A stretch of DNA of 64,000 nt from Episyrphus balteatus. Lineage: Eukaryota; Arthropoda; Insecta; Diptera; Syrphidae. The notes beneath the pieces are model-generated. The model made no database searches and was not told the origin of the DNA. It worked only from the letters and a program-made list of their open reading frames with translations. Shown piece after piece: positions 1 through 10,942 of the stretch (the stretch's first letter is position 1; each line of letters begins with the position of its first letter). The translations under genes and the position numbers were made by a program. The stretch is taken from contig NC_079136.1 in NCBI RefSeq assembly GCF_945859705.1, positions 47,465,181 to 47,529,180 of the forward strand, in the 5' to 3' direction.

Positions 1-480
1 ATGTGTTATACTATACACAAAAATTTTAATCAAAATCGTTAGAGCCGTTTTCGAAAAAAATTTACTTTTCTATTTCCGTTATATGGCAGGTACCGTTAGT
101 TTTGGTCATAAAAAAAAATTTCAATTTCTCCTCTAGGGAATCACCAAAAACTGCTAACTACCAAGTTTGAAGAAAATAGCTCCATTAGTTTAGGCTGCAG
201 CTCGAGGTACTTACAGACGGACAGACAGAATTGCCGGACCCACTTTTTTGGCATTCTCCATCATCGTAATGTCATGTAAAATTGTTATCTCGAGTTCGAT
301 TTTTTTTTACGAATCCTAAACTTGCCCTATAGTACCTATATCGCAAGTAAAAAAGTATGCAGCTTAATTTCATTTTATTCATTTTTTAAAAAAGATCAAA
401 ATCGTTAGAGCCGTTTTTTTTAAACTTACTTTTTATAAATAATTTTTTGAAAAAAAAAAAATGTTTCAAAATAAAGTTAG
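1..480. repeat. Dispersed repeat, family R1, copy 1 (partial at window edge)
   Basis: Bases 1-355 match 33080-33437 closely and in the same order: an AATCAAAATCGTTAGAGCCG block, a TATGGCAGGTACCGTTAG block, an ACAGACGGACAGACAG run, then GGCATTCTCCATCATCGTAA and TTGCCCTATAGTACCTATAT. The part after base 360 resembles 32690-32800. The family is unidentified; a short tail with CAGACAGA runs suits the non-coding part of a transposon, but no coding sequence remains. A very diverged third copy of the CATAGTCGTAATGTCATG segment lies near 11390-11460. Confidence 0.75.
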
Positions 481-2710
481 TATGCCATTTAGAAGAAACT
501 ATTAGGTAATCAACACCAAAAAAAAAAAAAATTAAAAAAAAGCATTTTCAATTTTTTTTTTAATCCAAATATTATTTTTTTTTTTATTTAATTTTTGATT
601 TACATAAAAATTATAAAAATGTGCTGTTGTTTAAAAATTTTTGTTGAAATTAAGCAAATTATTTGGGAGAAAATCAAAATGAAACTAAAAATTATAAAAA
701 AAGAAATATAGTAGAGTATTGGTACCTAAAAACTTAGTACCTACTTTATAATTTTTGCAGTATTTTTTGCTATCAGTATCAGGTAAGAAAATAAAAAGTT
801 CCGCCAACTTCCGCCATTTTATTTTATGATTTTGTTTTTGGATTACTGGGTTGAAAATACTTTACCCATTTTCGCTTGCGATACTTAATGGCTCCGAAAT
901 CTTAGCATTCCATATGTAAAATTTGAACATTTATTGAATAGTCAACAAAGGTGAACTATAGTGTATGTAATTGTTTAGTCAGCTATAAATTCGTTTTAAT
1001 TATTTTGTTTGAGTTCTAACTGCGGGTCACTGTGGCGTATGTGTAACTTTTTTATATTGATATATTTTATTGGTTAATACAAGCTGTAAAATATGGTACG
1101 TAAGTAATTTTTGTACTTATTTATATACACTTTTTAAGAGCCTCTTTGATTAATTTCATTGCTTTTTTGAAATAATAATATGTTCCAATACTCTTATTTA
1201 CAAAAAAAAAAAAATACTTGCATCACATTTTCCGCAAAACTACCATTTCTCATATAACTACTTAAAACTCAATACTAGAAATTGTATAACAATGCAAAAG
1301 CAACAGTGATGTCAAGTTTATAGTAGCAATGTTTGCAAATGATTAGATGACCTTGACATAATATCTAAATTATCATGCAGTCATAATTATCAACATCTTC
1401 TCATATGGAATTAAGCATCCTTAACATTAATTTTTGTTCTTTGGTTAAATTACTATCAGTTTGTTGATGTTTAGTATGTCAAAAACTTCTCCTTCAACAG
1501 CACTTGTTGTGAATATCTTATACCAAATAGAACTATTGATGTTGTGTTTTATCTATGTGTTTTCTGATTATGCGTGTTCTTATTACATAAATTCATTCAT
1601 ATACTATTCCTCCTCCATACACTCTTGGTTAAATCTTCCTCCACATTGTATAAGTGCACTGTGCCTATGTGTCTTTCAAACTTATACGTGAAAGAAGTTT
1701 AATGGTTGTGACGTGTATGTACGAATAGTCTTGTAGACACACTGTCGACTTTATTTCATATAAAACTTGTGTTGGAACCCAGAGGGTTACACAAGCGAAA
1801 TTGAGAGTTTAGTAGTGAAAATCATAACAGGCACGCATAATTATTAGAAGTTAGTCATCTTTATATAAAATCTTCAAATCCAATTCAATTTCATAGGTAA
1901 ATGTATCTCTGAGCTGAGATACTTTTTTCTTTGTTAGAATATGTAGGTTTTTGTTGTTAATGCGGTGTTGTACCCCTAGGTGTTTTTTTTTTTTTTTTTA
2001 AAGGAGAACAATATCAGTCGAATATATATGTACGATTACCTACATGTAGAAGTACATACAGCTACATATTGACTAATGAATGTATAATAATGGTTATGCT
2101 ATCTGTAAAGTATGTACAACATAGGTACTTTATGAATTTTTTGAAGGTTTCGGTCTTCTTAATCTGTTTACCTAGTTTACTGCATCTGTATTTTTTGCCG
2201 TTGTATTCAAAACACACTGTCATTCCTTATATTAAATTTACAAGTGACAAACTACCACCTACACATGTTTTTGTAATGATACCATGCAAAATTTTTTCGA
2301 AAAAATAAATCACTCAAAGAAATACTAGGTTCACAGAAATGTTGAAGAGATAGATACCCATTAAAAGTGACACTGAAAAAAGAAACATGATTCTTCAACT
2401 TGAAAAGGTATGTACCTTGTACATTCCTACTTAGATACAAGACAATAGAACTAAGAGTATAATTTACAGTTAATGTACCTATACCTACGAGTATTTATTA
2501 TGTACGTGTCTATTCTTAAGCATATTTGTATTCGAACTTAGAAATGAAATAAAAACAATAACTATCACAATTTCCATAATAATGATGCAGAATAATAATA
2601 GATACCTACAGGTAAAATAAATCATTAAAAAAATTATTACCCTCAAGAAACTTTGTAAAAGTTTCTTTTTGCAACAAGGATGGACCATCAAATGCTCTTT
2701 AAAATATTTT
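481..2710. other. AT-rich DNA without a supported gene
   Basis: Long A and T runs, including about 17 T at 1985-2001, and only short reading frames with no codon-like composition. The one recognisable item is a transposon-end-like block CACTGTGGCGTATGTGTAAC at 1032-1051, which recurs elsewhere and is listed separately. I see no splice-linked coding frame, RNA gene or clean repeat border. Confidence 0.6.
1032..1060 (+). repeat. Dispersed end motif CACTRTGGYGTATGWG, occurrence 1
   Basis: CACTGTGGCGTATGTGTAAC followed by a T-run. Related blocks lie at about 11663-11684 (minus), 42805-42826 (minus), 44656-44690 (plus) and 47755-47785 (plus), each followed inward by a T-run. It looks like a conserved terminal inverted repeat of one DNA-transposon family. 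The partner end of this copy was not found. Confidence 0.45.
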
Positions 2711-2939
2711 TGGCGATAGGGTGTTTTTTTGAGAGGTTAAGTTATGTTACGACATAAGTTTTGTTTTTAAACTTGGTTTTCGTTTGTAATAATCTAAGTT
2801 ATCTTGAGTTAAATAGTGTTTATTTTTTTTTTTTGTAAAAACTGATGAGTTTCAGAATAAGAACCATGAAAACTGTGACAAAAATTATACCCAAATGAAA
2901 ATTAATGAAAAATGTTTCATTTACAACAGAGACCAATAA

Positions 2940-4167
2940 CACGGTGCGACACTGAAAATACACCCGAGAAATAACATAGTGTAATCTGTTCGTATGGTCG
3001 AATAATGCATAAAAATATTTTTGTTATATTTTTGGAACCCTCCATTTTTTTTTTATTTACAAAAAACCATTTTAACAGACCTTACGATGTAATCTATCAA
3101 TATTTCAGTCATTTTTCTAACAACTCTCAATATGTTATATGTATGTTTTTGGAAAGAGGATTTCCAGACCTATTGAATGATGTATATGAGTCTATTGTTT
3201 AAACAAATAAGTGTAGGTTTTTATCCCACAAATCTTGAAAAAGTGATTTTTTTCCCAATTTTTTCAACATTACCCATTTTTTTTTGCAAAATAAAACAAA
3301 AAAAAAAAATAAAGTAAGGTTATATTCTGAAAGAATATACATTTAGGCACAAATTGGCGTATTTTTTTTATTGAATTTGACCAAAATTGCGGAATCTATG
3401 CTATTTTTTCGTAAATAGAAAATGTGGTTTTTCATGATGTGAATTGCACGGTGCACAATAGGGTGTTCATTATTTTAAAATAATAAGAATTTCTATGCTC
3501 CTAGGATCTTATATGGTTGGAAATAAACTAAAAAAAATATTTTCCAAGTTTCAAGTCTCTAACTTAATTCTAACTCGTGCCGCCAAGCGGTTGAAGTTTC
3601 TTATGGGAATAACATGGGGTTTCTTGGACCTTGTTCGATCAATTCTAAATTGCAGCCGTGCAATTCACATCATGAAAAACCACATTTTCTATTTACGAAA
3701 AAATAGCATAGATTCCGCAGTTTTGGTAAAATTCAATAAAAAAATACGCCAATTTGTGCCTAAATGTATATTCTTTCAGAATATACATTTTTTTGTTTTG
3801 TTTTATTTTGCAAAAAAAAAATGGGTAAAGTTGAAAAAATTGGGAAAAAAATCACTTTTTCAAGATTTGTGGGATAAAAACCTACACTTATTTGTTTAAA
3901 CAATAGACTTATATACATCATTCAATAGGTCTGGAAATCCTCTTTCCAAAAACATACATATAACATATTGAGAGTTGTTAGAAAAATGACTGAAATATTG
4001 ATAGATTACATCGTAAGGTCTGTAAAAATGGTTTTTTGTAAATAAAAAAAAAATGGAGGGTTCCAAAAATATAACAAAAATATTTTTATGCATTATTCGA
4101 CCATACGAACAGCCTACACTATGTTATTTCTCGGGTGTATTTTTTTTTTTTATTTTGTAGCACAGTG
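2940..4167. mobile_element. Foldback element P, copy 1 (about 490-bp inverted arms)
   Basis: The arm at 2940-3451 is repeated in reverse complement at about 3655-4167, with a loop of roughly 200 bp. The arms are nearly identical over their inner 450 bp, so both strands give the same spurious 65-codon frame beginning MHKNIFVIFLEP. The outer ends read CACGGTGCGACA and, on the other strand, CACTGTGCTACA; a TAA trinucleotide flanks both sides and may be a 3-bp target duplication. No transposase is present, so it is non-autonomous. Right arm and loop recur at 14715-16495. Ends of the CACTG type with 3-bp duplications are known for CACTA/EnSpm elements, but that assignment is a guess. Confidence 0.8.
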
Positions 4168-4189
4168 TAATCTGAGCAGTCTATAAGAA

Positions 4190-4650
4190 TATTTTAGATG
4201 AAAGGGTGTTTTTTTTTTTTGGACAATAAAATAAAATCGCAATAAGTCAGTTAACCTTACGAACTTTATTGAAAATGTTGATTTTGGCATGAGAGCTAAG
4301 AACAGAATAAGTTTACGTTTTTAAGTGTAGAAAAAATTTTGGTTTATCAACAGACCTTTTTTGAAATTCTGCAAATAATATTTGTATTATGTATGTTACA
4401 TTTGAGATTTTAGACAAGAATCTGAACTCTATACGAATGTCATGATTAAATAGGTAAACCAAAATTTGTGAGATTTGAAAAAATAATTTTGGGTGAAAGG
4501 GTGTTTTTTTTTCGAGGATGGAGTAAATTCAGTAGGTGGTTATAAGTCCAAAAAATATTTAGAATTCGTGTATAGGTCAAAATGTTCAATTTGCTATCTT
4601 AACTTAAATCAAAATGAGCATTTGGGTGAGAGAGTGTTTTTTTTTTTTTT
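4190..4650 (+). repeat. Degenerate repeats of a GAAAGGGTGTTTTTT block
   Basis: The block GAAAGGGTG followed by a T-run appears near 4200 and 4496, a weaker GAGAGAGTG form near 4630, and a further one (GATAGGGTG) near 2716, each in a similar AT-rich setting. Spacing is irregular (about 300 and 130 bp) and the units are strongly diverged. Origin unknown. Confidence 0.4.
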
Positions 4651-4671
4651 GTGAAGTGAACATTTATCTAC

Positions 4672-5214
4672 TACACTGAAAAAAAAAACCAGTATCATTT
4701 TAACATTTTTTAAATACCAAATTAAATATCTTATCAATTAAGCAAAAAATGTTGGAAAAATGTATTTTATGATAATTAAAATATCAAAACAATATTTTCT
4801 AATAAAAGGAAGATATTTTAATATCAAATTTTTGAAATTTTTTTGACAAAATGTCAATTTATCATATCAATTTTTTATTATGAATTACTGAGAAAATTTA
4901 ATCGGCTCTAAGATTTTACCTCATATAGTAAGGGAAGAAATTAATAAAACAATTAAAAAAGAATTGTCACTTTCAGTAATGTTTTGTTTATAAAAAAAAA
5001 AAAACAAATAAATATGATTACATATAATAAACTGAAACGTATAATTTAGTCAATATTGATATTTAAAATGTCAAAGTGAAATTTACATTATCAACCTAAA
5101 ATTAAAAAATGTCATAACGATATGATAATCATATCAAAATTGATATTTTAATAGCTGGACGACTTTTGTCACTTAAAAATGTTAAAGCTGTTATTATAAA
5201 CTTTTTTCGGTGTA
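4672..5214. mobile_element. MITE A, TA-flanked, filled with ATATCAA/TTGATAT motifs
   Basis: The left end after TA is CACTGAAAAAAAAAACC and the right end, on the opposite strand, CACCGAAAAAAG; TA flanks both sides (4672-4673 and 5213-5214), which fits insertion at TA as in Tc1/mariner-type MITEs. The inside holds many copies of ATATCAA and its complement TTGATAT plus several TGTCA blocks. The right half recurs in opposite orientation at 27226-27460. No coding capacity. Confidence 0.65.
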
Positions 5215-5940
5215 CCAAAAATCGGTTTTAAAACGGTACCCGATTAAACCTTTCCCGCAAGTGTCCCGAATGTGTTCCAAACGTGTTCTGAGCATGCCCC
5301 AATGTGTCCAAATTTTTGTACAGTACCTACAAGTCTGAAAAATGGAAAACATATGTAATTATATTCATACAGAATTTTTTTTACAAATAACGACTCATTC
5401 CCTCTTAATGTAAACAGAACAAAGTATAAAATTTAAAATTGTTCCTTTTTAACTCAATTCAAAGCTTCCATTGTGAATGGAAACATTAATTATTGTGAAT
5501 ACATAAAATGTAAGAAAAGTATTGTAGTATTTTTACCAACCTTCGTTGAGTATATTTTTCATTGTAGCAAAGACAACAACCGAAATAAATATTTGAAATT
5601 TTTTGGGTGTTAAATTCTAAATTCTATTGTTCTCTCCAAACTCTTGGCAGAGGGGCATTATAATGTAGATCTTTTTTACTATTGCACAATGTACAGAGAT
5701 ATGATATACGTTTTTTACAAGATTTGAGAATGCCCATTGCAACACCTGTGACCTTAAATAAATTAATGCCCGATTGAAATCGTATTGAACATAAATTACT
5801 TTATTTAGTTCAATTATTGATATCCGAATCCCCATTTGCATTTTTAAGAGATATTCTCAATATTTCTTCTTCGGACATAATAATATGTGAAAAAGTAAAT
5901 TTATTTTAATCGAATGTAAAACAAAACAAAAAAAGTCAGT
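5215..5940. other. Unassigned sequence
   Basis: Begins with a mildly repetitive stretch at 5230-5330 (two loose copies of GTGTTCCAAACGTGTTC-like text) and continues as ordinary AT-rich DNA. A 74-codon minus-strand frame at 5617-5841 has no recognisable domain and sits in non-coding-like sequence. No gene or element is supported. Confidence 0.5.
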
Positions 5941-7150
5941 TCAACAAATTTGTCTACCCTTCGCATTCCAATTGAAATTCTCCAGTGCTACACAAGCAAC
6001 CGAAATTTTATTTTCTCCTGTTACTTAGCGGTGTTGGAATAGTTTAAAAAATCTCTCGAATTCCTCCACAAGCTCGGCAAAAATTCAGCTCAATTGAAAG
6101 ATTATTGAACTGAATTTGTGACGTGACAGCTAACAAATTTTACACTGCTTTGTGGCCGGCAGTCGTTGCCGGTATATACACAAAATGACATTTCAAAACA
6201 ACTAGCTAATAAAAATGACATTCCAAACGTTCCCACAACGCCATAAGTCTCGCGCGGAATCTTACAAAACACGTCACCGCCATTTTTATTAACAGGCGAT
6301 GATGGGTAACAGGCAGCAGCGGCACTTTTTAGTTTGACATGTGAGTAGAAGTGGAAATGGAAAATAACTAAATCACCCTTCTCGGAATGTCATTATTTTA
6401 AATTCACAAAAATGGCGCCAAATTCCACAGACCAGTGTACATATTTGAAGCTTCCTCGAATGAGGGTGGAAATGAACACAGCTCTGGGTGGGTTCCATCA
6501 CTTACATTCACTTCATTCTCCTATCATCAACACTACTTTCAGAACATCGAAGAAAAAAATGATATCATCCAAGAGTGTAAGTGACTACACACAAATAATT
6601 AAATAAATACACACACATACCAATGATAAAATAACACAAACATCAATACATTTCTGAACTACATTGAAAACCACTCGGCACTACACTAGTCTTTGTCTTC
6701 ACCGAATCCAAACATCAACTATTTTCTGATTGTGTTACAGGTTACAGCAGCGATACTATGGGATGATAAATGGCGCGAAGTCATGCGCTTGAATTCATAC
6801 AAAATCGAGACTTGCACTAGCGAGTTTTTCATAGTTTTGCGCTAGCTAGTTGATTTTTCTGAGCAACTGGTAGTTTTCGTGATGAAACGCGACGACTCGT
6901 TTCACTTTCGTTTTCCATAATTCGACAGTCGATAGTCGACAGTTGCGGCGAGATTTGTTCGAAAGAGCGCCAGTCGAATAGTGTCGCTAGTTTTCTTCAT
7001 CATCCTAATGCTAGTGTAGAGGAATGTTTATTATTTAGATGAGAGCCTGGTAGCTAGATACTCGGTACTTTGCAATGGAGGTCGTTTGCATTGGTTTACT
7101 TTGTTGTTGAGAGGTAGATAATGTTGAGTCACGACTCATGAGTATGAGTG
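5940..7150. promoter_or_regulatory. Non-repetitive, GC-richer block; possible promoter or 5' exon region
   Basis: This block differs from its surroundings: balanced base composition, few homopolymers, no dispersed repeats. It contains small hairpins (for example GCCGGCAGTCGTTGCCGG near 6154-6171) and a stretch at 6880-6990 rich in CG steps and GTCGA/CGACAG palindromes. Such islands in fly genomes are often promoter or leader-exon regions. No TATA-initiator pair is clear, and strand and gene are unknown. The two-exon frame at 6412-6845 lies within it. Confidence 0.35.
6412..6845 (+). CDS. Possible two-exon small gene, 89 codons, product unknown
   Basis: The first exon (6412-6576) starts with ATG in a good fly context (ACAAAAATGGCG) and encodes 55 residues beginning MAPNSTDQCTYLKL. 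It ends at AAGAGT followed by GTAAGTG, a strong donor. A 164-bp candidate intron (6577-6740) ends in TTCTGATTGTGTTACAG, a good acceptor. Joining is phase 0, and exon 2 stays open for 34 codons (VTAAILWDDKWREVMRLNSY and on) to TAG at 6843-6845. The product would be 89 residues, basic, without a clear signal peptide or membrane segment, and I recognise no domain. Support: start context, two consensus splice sites in phase, and an island of balanced composition. Against: short length and no homology available. A non-coding 5' exon pair is an equally good explanation. Confidence 0.3.
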
Positions 7151-7501
7151 AACACAGAACAAGTTTCTTGTTGATTAAAATTTTATCATTTTATTTGTTC
7201 ACGATTTGTAGTTTTTTGTTTTCCTTTCAGATGAGTGCTTGTTAGGCGGTAGTTGGTTTAAGTTGTAATTTATTTTTATTGCAACTTATTGCCCATTAAA
7301 TATTACATATATCTCAAATAATTTTTATTGACTCATTAAATCTGTTAATATAAGTGCTGACATGCACTCAATTGCTTTTTATTCTGTTTACTTAATAAAA
7401 ATCAAGGAAATGAAGCGATTTAGTTGTTGGGTTTTGTATTATTCTGGTCTCCCATTAGCCACAGACTTTTTCGAGGTGCTAACATTGGGAAAATCGAAAA
7501 A
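7151..7501. other. Ordinary AT-rich flank of the microsatellite
   Basis: No gene, repeat border or RNA gene recognised. It leads directly into the hexanucleotide tract at 7502. Confidence 0.5.
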
Positions 7502-8363
7502 TTAATTTTAATTTTAATTTTAATTTTAATTTTAATTTTAATTTTAATTTTAATTTTAATTTTAATTTTAATTTTAATTTTAATTTTAATTTTAATTTTA
7601 ATTTTAATTTTAATTTTAATTTTAATTTTAATTTTAATTTTAATTTTAATTTTAATTTTAATTTTAATTTTAATTTTAATTTTAATTTTAATTTTAATTT
7701 TAATTTTAATTTTAATTTTAATTTTAATTTTAATTTTAATTTTAATTTTAATTTTAATTTTAATTTTAATTTTAATTTTAATTTTAATTTTAATTTTAAT
7801 TTTAATTTTAATTTTAATTTTAATTTTAATTTTAATTTTAATTTTAATTTTAATTTTAATTTTAATTTTAATTTTAATTTTAATTTTAATTTTAATTTTA
7901 ATTTTAATTTTAATTTTAATTTTAATTTTAATTTTAATTTTAATTTTAATTTTAATTTTAATTTTAATTTTAATTTTAATTTTAATTTTAATTTTAATTT
8001 TAATTTTAATTTTAATTTTAATTTTAATTTTAATTTTAATTTTAATTTTAATTTTAATTTTAATTTTAATTTTAATTTTAATTTTAATTTTAATTTTAAT
8101 TTTAATTTTAATTTTAATTTTAATTTTAATTTTAATTTTAATTTTAATTTTAATTTTAATTTTAATTTTAATTTTAATTTTAATTTTAATTTTAATTTTA
8201 ATTTTAATTTTAATTTTAATTTTAATTTTAATTTTAATTTTAATTTTAATTTTAATTTTAATTTTAATTTTAATTTTAATTTTAATTTTAATTTTAATTT
8301 TAATTTTAATTTTAATTTTAATTTTAATTTTAATTTTAATTTTAATTTTAATTTTAATTTTAA
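7502..8363. repeat. Perfect (TTTTAA)n microsatellite, about 144 units
   Basis: 862 bp of an uninterrupted 6-bp unit with no substitution that I can see. Because the unit is a multiple of three and free of stops in some frames, it creates two false reading frames of over 300 codons, a Lys-Ile polymer on the minus strand and an Ile-Leu polymer on the plus strand. Neither is a gene. Such perfection over this length means recent expansion or recent homogenisation; the assembled length may not be exact. Confidence 0.98.
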
Positions 8364-9094
8364 ATAAGTAAAAATTAAAATCCAAAAGTTATTTTAAAAT
8401 TAAAATTGTCACCGGTGGTGTATGTTACAATTACTTGCAAATTTTACTTTTGTAGATCATTTAATCCTGATGATTAATTTGCTTTTTTGCACGTTAAAAT
8501 AGGCTTTGTAAAGGTAAAGTTGAAAATTAGGACAATAAACCATTAAAGTGATGAGGTTTGTTAAAATTATCATGGTTAATTGAGAAAAATTTTAAAAAGG
8601 ACAGTTCTAGCATTGGAAAAGATATCACCTCAGGCAGCATTTTATTTTTGTGGTACCGTTACATACGCGTATAATATTAATCAAACTTACCACACAGACT
8701 TGAAAACTTTGCATCTTGGGTGCCAACTTTACATAGCCGTTGAAATAGTATGAAATTCAGTTGCTTTATAATTGTTTTTAAGTAAAAACTTAAGTTTAAG
8801 TGTATTTATAATTTAAATGGGAAACCTTAATGCGGAGAGGGCGAATAATTTTTAATATTTATATTTTATTCGTACCAAAGAGGGCATATTTTCGTAGTTT
8901 TTTGTGATGACACAGTTAAAATCTATTTATTAAAACAAATGGTACATTAAAGTATGCGGCATTGAGTATGTTAGTTTGAAAAATTTCACGAAGAAATATT
9001 TAAAAAAGGAGAATTGCAGTGCGTTCGCAAAACTTTTTGTTAGATCATGCAAAATCAAATACTCAAAATTCATTCGTTAGATAATAGTTTGTCC
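8364..9094. other. AT-rich spacer, nothing recognised
   Basis: Starts with a short AAATTAAAAT-rich decay zone of the microsatellite (8370-8406). The rest shows no element border, no RNA gene and no credible coding frame. Confidence 0.5.
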
Positions 9095-10942
9095 CAGATA
9101 ATCAGTGTTGTTCCTCTACTTTGACTGTCTACATTTCTACGTAGACAATTGTGTCAAAAATGTAGACAATGTAAACAATGAAGTCGACAATGTAGACAAT
9201 GAAGACAATTCGTTTCAATCTGTCAATCTAGATGGTTATTTCGCGTGGTTTATATTTATATCAATTTATGAAACGTTTGTGTTGATTTAAGTTTAACATC
9301 GAAATATTCAGCAGTGTACATATATATATTAGGGCGGAGTGAAACTGCACTTTTTTTTCTTTTTTTTTTTCTTCTTCTACATACCAGGGACGGGTGCCAT
9401 TAGTCATCAAAAAAGAGCATACCAAATCTCAGCCCGATCAAAAAATATCTTGAGGGTTCACAACGCCCTTTAAAATGTACATGCTTGTTGGAAGTAATGT
9501 ACTGGGAGCAATTTTCAAAAGAGATGGAGCAATGTGCCAAAAAGTTAGAGCGTGTAGGTTCGGTCGAGACAAGAAAAAAATCGTATGGGAGGAGGGTCTA
9601 TTCCCCTTCGTTTAGCGGGGAGGGGCAATTTAAAAAAGAAATTATTTAATTTGAAACAAAAAAATATTAAAAATCAACAGTTATTCTTACGGTAACGTGC
9701 TATACCTTTTTGTAAAGCCAAAAACCCCGTCTTTTACAAAAATGTTTAATATAGCCATTTTCTGGCACAGTTTTTGAAAAATTAATTTTTGAAATCAAAA
9801 TTTTGAAAAAATAATTTTCAAATTAATTTTTTTCAAAATTTTATGTATGTAAGTACTACTTAAGTTTTTAAAATTCGATGCTGTTATTTGTTTTTAAAGA
9901 AAAACAGAAAACTGCATCAAAAAACATCTTGTCATTTTCGAGAAATTAACAAAAAACCAAAACTATTTTTGTCTAAGAAATTTCTTTATTTTTTGTTTTT
10001 ACGTGGCTGGATCATGGGGGTTGGGACGAGTGCTCGCCGCCCATGGATTCTTGCAGTAAGGGCCTTAAGTCAATAAAATTGCAATTTTTTAATGAAAATT
10101 GAACAATAAATAATAATGTACATGTTTTTCGAATGAAAAAAACTGAGTAAAACAGTAAAAACTCAAAAAACTCCATAAATTAACCTCTATGGTGTTTTCA
10201 TTTTTTCCAAGTGACTTGTGAACCCTCTAAAACTTCTTTGATCGATCTGAAACTTTTTTGCCATTATTTAAGTTCCAAATGGCACCCATCCTGGCTATGT
10301 AGAACAAAAAATAAGACAACTTTTTTTTCACTCCACCCTAATATATATATTTCTGTAATACTATCATGAAGTCGAATTTAGTATTACTTCAAGTCACCAC
10401 TATTTTGAGGTGGCGCTCAGTGTATTTAATCATACAAATTCTGCTTTTTTCAAGTTGCCACTAGAGTTCCTAAGATCGTTTATCTCCATGACAGTACTAT
10501 GGAAATATATATACAACCTACTTTGTTGTTGATATGCCTGCTCCAGCTCATAAATAAAAGCTTTGGTGAACTGGGTTTCCCTTAAATGAAATCTAATAAA
10601 TATGTAGTTGGATATTGCACAGATGGCTGCAGCGGTAGCCACAGGTTAAAATAAAAATGTATTAAATAAACTACCTATACAAATCATATTATTTTCAAAA
10701 GCATAATCCTTTATCATTCATTTGATATAGGAATGCCTACAAACCATCCAAATCACCAATGGCATCTTAATATGTGGGTATTTAGAAGGTAAAACAAGTT
10801 AAAAAGGTGAAATAAAATTGATTGTCTAAATTGTTTACATTGTCGACATTGACATGTAGACAATGATGAATTGTCTACGTTAAATTGTAGACAATCGCGT
10901 AGTCTACATTTTTTGTCTACATGGAACAACACTGCAGATAAT
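9095..10942. mobile_element. hAT-type non-autonomous element with 8-bp target duplication
   Basis: The element spans 9103-10934. Its ends are CAGTGTTGTTCC on both strands, a 12-bp perfect inverted repeat, and it is flanked by the exact 8-bp duplication CAGATAAT (9095-9102 and 10935-10942). An 8-bp duplication with CAG-initial ends is the hAT signature. Just inside both ends, the motif GTAGACAAT and variants recurs many times in both orientations (9130-9210 and 10825-10925), like the subterminal transposase-binding repeats of hAT elements. There is no transposase; the short frames inside come from these repeats. The middle is interrupted by another element at 9330-10340, so about 820 bp belong to the hAT element itself. 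Confidence 0.9.
9322..10348. mobile_element. Nested element with TAGGGYGGAGTGAAA ends
   Basis: The ends at 9330 (TAGGGCGGAGTGAAA) and 10340 (complement TAGGGTGGAGTGAAA) are inverted and the similarity continues about 150 bp inward, including GGGTGCCATT and GAGGGTTCACAA blocks. ATATATAT flanks both sides and can be an 8-bp target duplication, though the site is low-complexity. It sits inside the hAT element and is therefore younger. The same TAGGG start and an 8-bp duplication are seen at 49821-50327. No coding sequence is left. Confidence 0.8.

Noticed and set aside
3005..4093. Two identical 65-codon frames on opposite strands
   Set aside because: They are the two arms of foldback element P.
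7420..8385. Reading frames of over 300 codons on both strands
   Set aside because: They are translations of the (TTTTAA)n microsatellite and encode only dipeptide polymers.
9105..9290. 61-codon frame rich in VDN repeats
   Set aside because: It is produced by the subterminal GTAGACAAT repeats of the hAT element.
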